Positions 53,468-60,978 of a stretch of DNA of 64,000 nucleotides are shown here, one piece after another (positions within the stretch are counted from its first letter, which is position 1; the number at the start of each line of letters is the position of its first letter). Source of the DNA: Candidatus Methanomethylophilaceae archaeon. Its GTDB lineage: Archaea; Thermoplasmatota; Thermoplasmata; Methanomassiliicoccales; Methanomethylophilaceae. Made by a program: the position numbers and the translations under genes. The notes beneath the pieces are model-generated. The model made no database searches and had not been told where the DNA came from. It was given only the letters and a program-made list of their open reading frames with translations. The stretch lies in NCBI GenBank assembly GCA_017540825.1, contig JAFYAH010000011.1:1-64000 (forward strand), read 5' to 3'.

Positions 53468-54722
53468 TTTGGTCGTCCGCGGAAAGGCCTTCGTCGGAGG
53501 GGAGCTGTCCTATCAGGAGATAGGGATAGAGGACGGCAGGATAGCGGCCGTATCGAAGAGCCTGGGCAGGGCGGACAAGGTCCTCGACATAGGATCCAGC
53601 AGGGCGATACTCCCCGGGTTCATGGACCCGCACGTCCATTTCAGGGACCCAGGCATGACGTCCAAGGAGGACTTCTCCACAGGGACCCTGTCCGCGGTGC
53701 ACGCCGGCGTGACGTGCGTCCTGGACATGCCCAACACCAAGCCTCCGGTCACGGACGTTCGCACCCTGAACGAGAAGAAGGCGGCCGTCCGCGGCAGGGC
53801 GCATGTGGACTACGGGCTCTTCGCGGCCGTCACGGCAGGCTGCAACGCGGCACTCCTGGCGCCGATGGTCCCTGGGTTCAAGCTCTTCATGGGCTCCACC
53901 ACCGGGAACATACTGCTCAACGACGACGCCGAGATGATCCCTGCTGTGAAGGGCGTCCTGGCGACCGGGAAGCGGATGAGCGTCCACGCCGAGGACGACT
54001 CCATGATATCCAAGGGCGGCGCCGAATGCACCCGCGACCATCTCCGCAACCGTCCCGCGGCCGCGGAGCACAACGCCATCAGGAGGCTGGCCGGCAGCTT
54101 CAGAGGGTCCAGGATAAACATCTGCCATGTCACCACCCCGGAGGGCCTGGACCTGGCCAGGGCGGCGGGGTTCACCACGGAGGTGACGCTGCACCACGTC
54201 CTTTTCGACGTCGACCGTCACACCGGGGCTGAATACAAGGTCAACCCCCCGATACGCGACCCGGCGACCCGCGAGGCACTCTACCGCAGGCTGCTGGCAG
54301 GGGACGTCTCCATGTTCGGGACCGACCACGCCCCGCATACCGTCGAGGAGAAGGGGCAGGAGTTCGAGGCCGCTCCCGGCGGGATCCCCGGAGTCGAGAC
54401 CACCATGCCCATCGTGATGGAGATGGTCCGCGGCGGGATCCTCCCGCTGTCCATGGCTGTGTCCATGGGGGCCGAGGTCCCGGCGTCCTCCTTCTCGGTC
54501 AGGAAGGGGAGGATAGCCGAGGGTTACGACGCCGACCTGTCGGTGTTCGACTTCCGCGCGCCCGAGCCGATAGACGTGAGGCGCCTCCACAGCAGGTGCG
54601 GCCATTCCCCCTACGGCGGGTTCAAGGCGATCTTCCCCGATACCGTAATAATCAGGGGAGAGCTACAGGTCGACGGAAAGGAGTTCTGCGGAGAGCGCCT
54701 GGGGAAGGATGTCTGTGGCTGA
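53457..54722 (+). CDS. pyrC: Dihydroorotase
   Basis: A 421-residue amidohydrolase closing the dihydroorotate ring in pyrimidine synthesis. The metal-binding start MDPHVHFRDPGMTSKEDF (HxH at about residue 60), the VHAEDDSM segment, ICHVTTPEGL, and FGTDHAPHTVEEK with the catalytic Asp near residue 285 identify the class I type. Starts within the AMMECR1 gene; the upstream AGAGGCGATCCGG deviates from the AGAGGTGATCC consensus by one base. Ends with TGA, overlapping the next gene by 14 bases. Confidence 0.94.
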   Translation: MSYDLVVRGKAFVGGELSYQEIGIEDGRIAAVSKSLGRADKVLDIGSSRAILPGFMDPHVHFRDPGMTSKEDFSTGTLSAVHAGVTCVLDMPNTKPPVTDVRTLNEKKAAVRGRAHVDYGLFAAVTAGCNAALLAPMVPGFKLFMGSTTGNILLNDDAEMIPAVKGVLATGKRMSVHAEDDSMISKGGAECTRDHLRNRPAAAEHNAIRRLAGSFRGSRINICHVTTPEGLDLARAAGFTTEVTLHHVLFDVDRHTGAEYKVNPPIRDPATREALYRRLLAGDVSMFGTDHAPHTVEEKGQEFEAAPGGIPGVETTMPIVMEMVRGGILPLSMAVSMGAEVPASSFSVRKGRIAEGYDADLSVFDFRAPEPIDVRRLHSRCGHSPYGGFKAIFPDTVIIRGELQVDGKEFCGERLGKDVCG

Positions 54723-55830
54723 TTACGAAGTCGATTACTCAGAGGTCGTCGGAAGGAAGATAGAGTGCCCGGAGCAGTGCGGGATGTGCTGCCTATGCCA
54801 GCCCGAGGTCCTGCCGGAGGAGCGCCAGTTCTTCAAGTCCAACCATCCGCGCTCCATCGTCAAGGTCGGCGCTCCCGAGCCGCATTACGCGTTGGCTCTG
54901 AAGAAGGGGCGCGGGTCCTGCGTCTTCCTCAACAACAGGCGCTGTTCCGTCTACGACCACAGGACGGCCTACTGCAGGCAGTTCCCGTTCCATCTGTACG
55001 CCAGCGACAGGGTGAAGGTGGAGCTGGACCTGTCCTGCAGGGGCGCATGGTACGGCACTGGATCCGACGCCCTCGCGGAGGCCAAGGACCTGGTCTCAAG
55101 GGCGAGCGCCAGGATAGTCCCGGCCCTGGAGGAGTCCAAGGCGGTGTACAGGGAGTTCTACGCCAACTGTCGCGAGGCGGGGGTCATGTCCGACCCTTCG
55201 AGGCTCCGCATGACCGTCTCCGAGAACATGTCCATGTTCGCCGACGTCTCCTACCTGAGCCGCATAATGGACATGTCCCAGATAGAGCCGGTAATGACCT
55301 TATCCGGCCTGGCTCCCGAGAGCCGTCCCGACATGGAGTCGCTGGAGGAGGCCGGGCGCGAGCTGGCGATGGACTCGATGTCCTCCGAGGACCCCGTCAA
55401 CGTCCCGGTGTACTGCGACAAGGACTGGAACTGGAACATGTTCATGGCCTCCGAAGGCAGGATAGACTGGAACGTGATGGACGACGACGGGGACCTGGCG
55501 AGGAAGGGGTCCGCCGATCCCAAGGACATAGCCCTGAGGCTCCCCGACGAGGCCGGCGCCAAGGTCCTGCTGGACTACGTGGCGACCCTGAACGGGAGGG
55601 ACAGCTTCATGGGCAGCGTGTTCTCCATGATGGACTACAACGGTTACGAGGACGACATGGCCAACGCCTACTACGGCAGCATGTCGGTCGCCGTGATGGA
55701 CCTCCTGTGGCGCATGTCGATGCTGGACCATTTCATGGGGACGGGATGCGGGGCCGAGGGGGTCAGGGAGGCCGTAATCTTCTACGACATGGACCGCCTG
55801 GACGCCCCCACCATAGGCGCGTTCATCTGA
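54709..55830 (+). CDS. YkgJ-type cysteine-cluster protein, function unknown
   Basis: A 373-residue protein whose first 120 residues form a YkgJ/zinc- or iron-chelating domain: CPEQCGMCCLC (residues ~20-30), then CVFLNNRRCSVYDHRTAYCRQFPF with further cysteines. The remaining 250 residues are mainly helical with no motif I know. Translationally coupled to pyrC by a 14-base overlap, so part of the ArsA-AMMECR1-pyrC operon. Ends with TGA; no terminator hairpin is clear. Confidence 0.78.
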   Translation: MSVADYEVDYSEVVGRKIECPEQCGMCCLCQPEVLPEERQFFKSNHPRSIVKVGAPEPHYALALKKGRGSCVFLNNRRCSVYDHRTAYCRQFPFHLYASDRVKVELDLSCRGAWYGTGSDALAEAKDLVSRASARIVPALEESKAVYREFYANCREAGVMSDPSRLRMTVSENMSMFADVSYLSRIMDMSQIEPVMTLSGLAPESRPDMESLEEAGRELAMDSMSSEDPVNVPVYCDKDWNWNMFMASEGRIDWNVMDDDGDLARKGSADPKDIALRLPDEAGAKVLLDYVATLNGRDSFMGSVFSMMDYNGYEDDMANAYYGSMSVAVMDLLWRMSMLDHFMGTGCGAEGVREAVIFYDMDRLDAPTIGAFI

Positions 55831-55899
55831 GGGCCCCGTTTAAGTCAGTATAATAGCAAAACAGATACGTTCTTATATTGCATCCAATATGGGCACGCA

Positions 55900-56005
55900 T
55901 TACGACCCTCGGCACGTGAAGTGCTCGACGTATCTGGACAGTCCGGAACGAGCGGGAGCCGAGGGGAGGCACGTTCGTCGCACGCCTCGCTTCACGAAAC
56001 ATCAC
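55900..56005 (+). other. Candidate structured RNA element upstream of rpl37e
   Basis: A 190-base gap between the YkgJ-like gene and rpl37e. A TATA-like TTCTTATATTG lies at about 55870. The transcribed part can fold: CCTCGG (55907-55912) pairs with CCGAGG (55959-55964), GCTCG (55923-55927) with CGAGC (55949-55953) inside it, and GAGGC (55966-55970) with GCCTC (55984-55988) as a separate hairpin. CGTGAAG (55915-55921) could also pair with CTTCACG (55990-55996), crossing the first stem. It may be a regulatory leader or a small guide RNA. I found no LSm gene here, which often precedes rpl37e. Confidence 0.4.
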
Positions 56006-56019
56006 AGGAGAGTTCGATC

Positions 56020-56190
56020 ATGGGAACTGGAACAGCTGCACAGGGAAGGCACAACAAATTCAAGACTCACATCCCCTGCCGCAGGTGCGGAAAGCGCTCT
56101 TACCACGTCAGGAAGGGCGTCTGCGCCTCCTGCGGTTACGGAAAGACCACGACCATCAGGTCATACGGATGGGCCAAGCTCCGTAACTAA
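56020..56190 (+). CDS. rpl37e: 50S ribosomal protein L37e (eL37)
   Basis: A 56-residue eL37 with the zinc finger CRRCGKRSYHVRKGVCASCG (two CxxC pairs) and the ending SYGWAKLRN. It begins MGTGTAAQGRHNKFKTHIP, as in other archaea. ATG 56020 follows ACAGGAGAG at good distance. Ends with TAA, 9 bases before purF. Confidence 0.94.
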   Translation: MGTGTAAQGRHNKFKTHIPCRRCGKRSYHVRKGVCASCGYGKTTTIRSYGWAKLRN

Positions 56191-56199
56191 GGGGATACC

Positions 56200-57591
56200 A
56201 TGTCGGGGCCGAAGCATAGTTGCGGCATCGTCGGGATCGCCGCGGACTCGGATGTCGCTGACGCAATATACACGGCCCTGATGGTAATACAGCACCGCGG
56301 TCAGGAGAGCGCGGGCATCTCCGTCTTCCGGGACGGAACCATCACGACCGTCAAAGGGGACGGTCTGGTGGACCGCGCCATAACGAAAGACGGCATGAGC
56401 AAATTGGCCGGGAAGATCGGCATCGGGCACGTCAGGTATGCCACCACCGGGTCCAAGGGCAACGAGAACGCCCAGCCTATAGCCGTGAAGGCGTACAAGG
56501 CTACGATCTCCGTCGCCCACAACGGCGACATCACCAACTATCCCCAGCTCAAGGAGAAGTACATGGCGGAAGGCAGGACCTTCCTCACCGACTCCGACAG
56601 CGAGCTCATACTGACCCTCATCGCCAAGCACAGGGTCGGATGCGACGACGAGGTCGCGGCAATACGCGCGGCCATGGAGGAGCTCGACGGCGCCTATTCT
56701 CTAGTAATCCTAATCAATGACAGGCTGTTCGCGATAAGGGACCCGTACGGGTTCAGGCCGCTCTGCCTAGGCAAGGTGTCCGGAGGATACATGGCCGTGT
56801 CCGAGAGCACCGCGATCGACGCCTTCAGGGGAGAGCTGGTCAGGGACGTCCTCCCGGGGGAGATCTGCGAGATCTTCAAGGACAGGGTCGAGTCCCATCC
56901 GATGGAGAGGAGCCATCCGCACGCCAGATGCATGTTCGAGTGGGTGTACTTCGCCAGGCCCGACTCCGTCATCGACGGGATAGAGGTGTACCAGGTTCGC
57001 AAGAACATCGGGAGGATCCTCGCAAGGGAGCATCCTGCAGACGTCGACCTAGTGATGCCCATCCCAGATTCCGGACGTGCCCACGCCATCGGATTCGCCC
57101 TCGAGGCGGGGATACCCTACGAGGAAGGGTTCATGAAGAATCGCTTCGTCGGAAGGACCTTCATCCTGCCGGAGCAGAAGCTGAGGGAGGCCGCGGTATC
57201 CAACAAGATGATCCCGATCAAGGGCACCGTCGCCGGCAAGAGGATCGTCATAGTCGACGACAGCATCGTCAGGGGGACCACGCTGAAGATCCTCGTCTCG
57301 ATGCTCAGGGACGCCGGGGCCACCGAGGTCCACGTGCGCATCGGGAGCCCCCCGATAATCGCCCCCTGCTACTACGGCGTCGACATGAAGTCCAGGGACC
57401 AGTTCGTCGCTACCAAGCTGTCCGTCGAGGGAATACGCGAGCTCATCGGAGCCGACAGCCTCGGGTACATCTCGATAGACGGACTCGTCGAAGCCATAGG
57501 GATGCCTGCCGAGGAGCTCTGCCTCGCATGCACCAACGGGCTTTATCCCACCAAGATAGAGAACGAGGCCCAGAGGCCTTCGTCCGACTGA
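56200..57591 (+). CDS. purF: Amidophosphoribosyltransferase
   Basis: A 463-residue enzyme making phosphoribosylamine from PRPP and glutamine, first step of purine synthesis. The N-terminal glutaminase has its nucleophile in HSCGIVGIA (Cys 8, after a short propeptide), followed by IQHRGQESAGISV and VAHNGDITNY. The phosphoribosyltransferase domain has the PRPP loop IVIVDDSIVRGTT (about residue 350). C-terminal CLACTNGLYPT includes cysteines that may bind an iron-sulfur cluster. Ends with TGA, followed by a terminator. Confidence 0.95.
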   Translation: MSGPKHSCGIVGIAADSDVADAIYTALMVIQHRGQESAGISVFRDGTITTVKGDGLVDRAITKDGMSKLAGKIGIGHVRYATTGSKGNENAQPIAVKAYKATISVAHNGDITNYPQLKEKYMAEGRTFLTDSDSELILTLIAKHRVGCDDEVAAIRAAMEELDGAYSLVILINDRLFAIRDPYGFRPLCLGKVSGGYMAVSESTAIDAFRGELVRDVLPGEICEIFKDRVESHPMERSHPHARCMFEWVYFARPDSVIDGIEVYQVRKNIGRILAREHPADVDLVMPIPDSGRAHAIGFALEAGIPYEEGFMKNRFVGRTFILPEQKLREAAVSNKMIPIKGTVAGKRIVIVDDSIVRGTTLKILVSMLRDAGATEVHVRIGSPPIIAPCYYGVDMKSRDQFVATKLSVEGIRELIGADSLGYISIDGLVEAIGMPAEELCLACTNGLYPTKIENEAQRPSSD

Positions 57592-57600
57592 GCCCCGGAG

Positions 57601-57637
57601 ACGAGCGGAGGGGGATCCTTCCCTCCTCGTGTTTTTT
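57601..57637 (+). terminator. Terminator of purF
   Basis: ACGAG-GGAGGG arms pair with CCCTCC-CTCGT around a short loop, and GTTTTTT follows at 57631-57637. The hairpin starts 9 bases after the purF stop. Confidence 0.75.
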
Positions 57638-57730
57638 GAGCGCTTCGCGTTCGCGATCACGTCTGTCATGAAGATTGAGGTGCGGATCATCCGATCCGAA
57701 TCCGGATTCGATGCGCACAGATTAGTAACA

Positions 57731-57740
57731 TTTATATATT
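57731..57740 (+). promoter_or_regulatory. TATA box of tRNA-Ala
   Basis: TTTATATATT lies 24-33 bases before the tRNA 5' end at 57764, the expected archaeal promoter distance. Confidence 0.65.
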
Positions 57741-57763
57741 ACAAATATATCAAGGGTCTTGCT

Positions 57764-57839
57764 GGGCAGGTAGATCAGTTGGAAGATCGTTACCTTGGCA
57801 TGGTAGAGGCCGCGAGTTCGAATCTCGCCCTGTCCACCA
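57764..57839 (+). tRNA. tRNA-Ala (GGC anticodon)
   Basis: Acceptor GGGCAGG pairs with CCTGTCC; anticodon stem TTACC/GGTAG carries loop TTGGCAT, anticodon GGC. T arm GCGAG-TTCGAAT-CTCGC; the CCA end is encoded. It has no intron. An integrase gene lies just downstream, so the 3' half of this tRNA is the likely attachment site of the integrated element. Confidence 0.9.
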
Positions 57840-57919
57840 TTTTTACCTTAGCCAGACGTCCGGAAAACGGCCCATAATCCGTTGTCCACCAACGTTTCAT
57901 GTATGATCCTGCAACGACC

Positions 57920-58882
57920 TCGCTGCCCTTCCTTCCTGTCCTCGCCCTCCTTCCACGCCCCGCGGGCCTTCCTCATGGCGTCGTCGAGCCTCCTGCGGCT
58001 GTAGAAGGTCTCGGTCATCCTGGTCGTGGAATGGCCCATGAGCACGCTCACGGACTCTATGTCCAGATCCCTGTCGAGGTACCTCTGCCCGAACGTCCTG
58101 CGGCACTGGCGCAGGTCGAACTTGATGCCGAGGTCCCTCTCCACCATGTTCTTGTAGTTCCTCAGGGTGTTGCCCGAGCAGTAGCCGTCCGGCGAGCTGT
58201 TCGAGGGGAAAAGGGCGTGCGAATCACAGTTTTTGTCCACCATGGTCTTTTTTCTCCCTAAAAGAAAAATACTGACCAATTGCCTGATCTCCGGCGGGAT
58301 CGGCACGTCCCTCGTTTGTCCGTACGAATCCTCCCCCTTCACGTGCACAATGTGCAATACCCAGTTTGCAATGTCGAGATCTTCAACGTTCGCGAGGCGG
58401 ATCTCCTTGTTCCTGGTCCCGGCGTTCAGGCACAGGAGGACGAGCGTGTAGGCGCGGACCCTCGGATAGTCGGTGGGGTCGATCTGCGCCGACTTCGCGA
58501 GGATCCTCTGGTAGGTCTCCTCGTCCATCGAGGCCTTCCTGCTGGGCTTGTTCCTGGGCCTCAGGCCGGGGTTGTGGTTCATGCAGACGTCCACGGCATG
58601 GTTGCCGGCGAACAGCAGCAGGTTGCGCAGCGCGTTCACCTCGTGGACCATGTCGGTCTGCGCCAGAAAGCTCTTGCAGTGGAGGATGTATTCGCGCACA
58701 TCCTCCTCCGTCATGCTCTTCGGCGACATGGTAGATATCCTCTTCTGTTCCTTCAGCTCTATGATCCTGCGCTCCATCCTTCTGTACCTGCGCGCCCTGG
58801 TCTTCCAGGTCTCCTCGGCGTAGACGCCGCGGACGGAGTCCATGTAGCGAGACGCGTACTCTCCGAACGGATACTTTCCCAT
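57920..58882 (-). CDS. Tyrosine recombinase / integrase; ends at CGA
   Basis: A 320-residue site-specific recombinase. Catalytic features: first Arg in NAGTRNKEIRLANVEDLD (about residue 160), the LRQCRRTFGQRYL box (Arg; Cys replaces the usual His), and MGHSTTRMTETFYSRRRL holding the third His/Arg group and nucleophile Tyr. It should integrate the element at tRNA-Ala. Standard reading continues to 57848, giving a tail that approaches the tRNA; the first in-frame CGA (57920-57922), after EGEDRKEGQ, is a more natural end 40 residues after the Tyr. Confidence 0.88.
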
Positions 58883-59107
58883 TTCCTACCTCCTTTCTCA
58901 GCGCCGGGGGCGAGGCATCGGCTCTCCGGGCCTGGGTGCACAACTTGGCACTGAACTGCATCCGCCCGCCCTCGGCATGAAGATGTATGAGTTCCACGTA
59001 TTAAAAACATTGTAAAAAGATACAAGATACATGATTGTTTAATTGACAAATGGGGAGCGACCGGGGGGCAACGCCAGTGGTGGACAATGCAGGAATCCAC
59101 TAATTGC

Positions 59108-59124
59108 ATTGCAAAATATGCAAT
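59108..59124. promoter_or_regulatory. Inverted repeat in the promoter of the element's wHTH gene
   Basis: ATTGCA AAATA TGCAAT is a perfect dyad with six-base arms, overlapping the likely TATA sequence and ending 33 bases before the start codon at 59158. It suits an autoregulatory operator of the winged-helix protein. Confidence 0.45.
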
Positions 59125-59157
59125 GGTTATTTCTATGTCCGAGCGCATCCCTGAGGC

Positions 59158-59469
59158 ATGGCACTGAAAGACGACGACATGGACGTCCTGGAGAGGAAGT
59201 ATTCTATGTACATCCTCCTCGCCGTCTCCGAGCACCCGATGTCGACCAAGACCGAGATAATGCGCCTCCAGCAGCAGAACGAGCGCACCAAGTTCAACAG
59301 GATAAACGAGCTCATCGCCCTCGGGCTGATCGAGTACGCGAGGTCCGAGAACTACAGCAGGGAGAGGATAGTCCTCTCGAAGGACGGCGAGGAGCTGGTG
59401 AGGATCATCAAGAAGGCCAGGACGGTCCTCAGGCGCGTCCAGAGGAAGGCGGAGGACTCCGACGAGTGA
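59158..59469 (+). CDS. Small winged-helix regulator of the integrated element
   Basis: A 103-residue wHTH protein. SKTEIMRLQQQ-type helix (TKTEIMRLQQQNERTKFNRI), then INELIALGLIEYARSENYS and the wing RIVLSKDGEELVRII. The architecture is like small archaeal repressors. It starts at ATG 59158 after an inverted repeat in its promoter, pointing to autoregulation. It probably controls element genes. Ends with TGA. Confidence 0.78.
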   Translation: MALKDDDMDVLERKYSMYILLAVSEHPMSTKTEIMRLQQQNERTKFNRINELIALGLIEYARSENYSRERIVLSKDGEELVRIIKKARTVLRRVQRKAEDSDE

Positions 59470-59543
59470 TCTTCCGGTGTCGGCCCGCGGCATCGTGTCA
59501 TGCGGGCCTCGGATTATTCTTGCGCCCGCTTAGCGGACGCCGT

Positions 59544-59924
59544 TCAAAGGGTTCTCCTCCTGCCGAGGATGCCGATAAGCTCCTCGGCGGATTCCACGTT
59601 CTCGGCCCTGCCGTCGAACCTTTCCACGGAAACGCTGTCGTCCGAGAACACGACGAACAGGTCGGGGTGGTAGTACGGCGAGAAGACGTACTCCGTCCTC
59701 CCGTCCGTGGCGCTCGCGCCCTCGAAGAAGAGCGATAGCTGGAAGATCACCTGCTCTGGGTCGATACAGTTGCGGAACTCGCCGAAGCGCCCGCAGATAG
59801 GGGCGAGGGGGCACATGCACATCCCTTTGGGGACGAGATAGCGCCCCTCCTCCTCGCAGTCGGGGTCCACGCATCCTATGTCGCTGTCGAAAACAATCTC
59901 GCAATCTATAACGGTCGATCTCAT
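59544..59924 (-). CDS. Cysteine-containing small protein of the integrated element, function unknown
   Basis: A 126-residue protein. The N-terminal half holds several cysteines (IGCVDPDCEEEG, GMCMCPLAPICG, FRNC), possibly a metal site; the C-terminal half (YYHPDLFVVFSDDSVSVERFDG, SAEELIGILG) looks alpha/beta. No family recognised. I start at 59924 (MRSTVIDCEIVFD) as the longer frame has no similar content. It converges with the wHTH gene. Ends with TGA. Confidence 0.65.
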   Translation of the reverse strand: MRSTVIDCEIVFDSDIGCVDPDCEEEGRYLVPKGMCMCPLAPICGRFGEFRNCIDPEQVIFQLSLFFEGASATDGRTEYVFSPYYHPDLFVVFSDDSVSVERFDGRAENVESAEELIGILGRRRTL

Positions 59925-60326
59925 TTCATCAGTCTCCTCGTAATGCCCGAGGGCCGAGACGGGATGGCGCCGGGCCGGCGCGACCCGATGTTTCATCGAG
60001 AACTAACCTGTGTTGGTCGTATAATACAATTCATTACATTTGTTTGACAATTGTAAATAAAATCAGTTACAAATGCAATATTAATCCATTATATTCTATT
60101 TTTAAAGCAGTAGAAGCAATCAGAACCAGACCCATGAAGCGATAATAATGCCCGATCAAGAATAAGAGAAAAGGGGAGACTAACTGTGCCATGTGCGCGC
60201 GGCCTCACCCATGCCTCCATCTCGCCGGGGCGTATCGGGGTTTCGCCCTCCATTCGATACATGGGCGCAACCGTCGTAACGCCCGGCTTCGGGCACCGGC
60301 CTCGGGTTTCGGCCCAGGTGCGCAAC
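59925..60326. other. Non-coding control region of the integrated element
   Basis: About 400 bases without a convincing gene. The first half (to about 60180) is strongly AT-rich, with several TATA-like sequences (GTATAATAC, ATTATATTC) and related short words (ACATTTGTTTGACAATTG, TTACAAATGCAATATT). It probably contains divergent promoters, possibly an origin. The GC-rich second half has hairpin-prone GGCTTCGGGCACCGG and CGGGTTTCGGCCC but no frame that looks like protein. Confidence 0.4.
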
Positions 60327-60509
60327 ATGAGACACAGCGCTATCGGAAAGAACTCGAGGACTCCGTCCTCGGCAAACACGTTAAGAAACGACTTCGAGAG
60401 CTTCGGCTTCGCCGACCACGGGGACAGCTTCTCCCCATGGGGATGGACGATGCGCGGGTACCCGCTGGACGACGACGGGAACTACCCCGAGAACGCGAGG
60501 TGGTACCGA
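60327..60509 (+). CDS. Small element protein of unknown function; ends at CGA overlapping the next start
   Basis: A 60-residue protein starting MRHSAIGKNSRTPSS, with NDFESFGFADHGDSFSPWGW and ending DDDGNYPENARWY. The acidic, aromatic-rich sequence looks natural; beyond the CGA (60507-60509) the frame turns into Arg/Ser/Thr-rich nonsense up to 60590. The CGA overlaps the next ATG as CGATG, the exact analogue of the common TGATG stop-start overlap. Function unknown. The start is uncertain as no strong ribosome binding site is visible. Confidence 0.55.
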
Positions 60510-60802
60510 TGGAGGACTGGCAGATCGCGGTCCTCAACAGCGAGGACATACGCGTGGACCAGGACGCCAGCACCGGCTACCGCCTGGTGATCCGCGAGAC
60601 CACGAGGGACAGGAGGATGACCGTCCCCGAGGTGGTGGCGACCGTCCGCCACTCCAACAGGAAGCCGGTCATCATGATGCCCGGCAGGGACTACGGGAAG
60701 TTCGCCCCGAGGAAGGAGGTGCTCTCGCAGCTCATGTCGACCCCGGAGTACGAGGAGTACACCATCTGGATGGCCGAGGCCAGGATGAACGGGGTGATCT
60801 GA
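60509..60802 (+). CDS. Small element protein of unknown function
   Basis: A 97-residue protein starting MEDWQIAVLNSEDIRVDQD, containing GYRLVIRETTRDRRMTVPEVVATVRHSN and ending YEEYTIWMAEARMNGVI. GAGGTGG lies 8 bases before ATG 60509. Similar short acidic proteins are common in plasmids and phages of gut microbes; I do not recognise the family. Ends with TGA one base before the next ATG, so the genes are coupled. Confidence 0.65.
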   Translation: MEDWQIAVLNSEDIRVDQDASTGYRLVIRETTRDRRMTVPEVVATVRHSNRKPVIMMPGRDYGKFAPRKEVLSQLMSTPEYEEYTIWMAEARMNGVI

Positions 60803-60976
60803 ATGGACCGCGAGACGATAATCGCGACCGTGGAGAGGCACCTCGATAGATACGGAAGCCTCAGGGCGATGCTGGACTACATCGAGGACAGCCCGTTCCG
60901 CGAGGAGATCTGGGAGTCGATCGAGTCCAAGGACCTGCGCGACGCAGCGGACGTCCTCGAGTACATGGGGGCCTGA
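60803..60976 (+). CDS. Very small element protein (57 residues)
   Basis: A 57-residue mainly helical acidic protein: METIIATVERHLDRYG-type helix (begins MDRETIIATVERHLDRYG), AMLDYIEDSPFREEIWESIE and ADVLEYMGA. GGTGATC just upstream is a good ribosome binding site, and the neighbours on both sides lie within 2 bases. Function unknown. Too short for most gene finders but well supported by context. Ends with TGA. Confidence 0.6.
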   Translation: MDRETIIATVERHLDRYGSLRAMLDYIEDSPFREEIWESIESKDLRDAADVLEYMGA

Positions 60977-60978
60977 GC

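Noticed and set aside
55831-56019. LSm (Sm-like) gene expected upstream of rpl37e
   Set aside because: No frame in this gap has the Sm motifs; only a possible structured RNA is visible.
13281-60509. Reading CGA as Arg everywhere and accepting long C-terminal extensions
   Set aside because: It would require about a dozen proteins to carry tails antisense to, or inside, their neighbours, with Arg-rich random composition, and family lengths would be exceeded.
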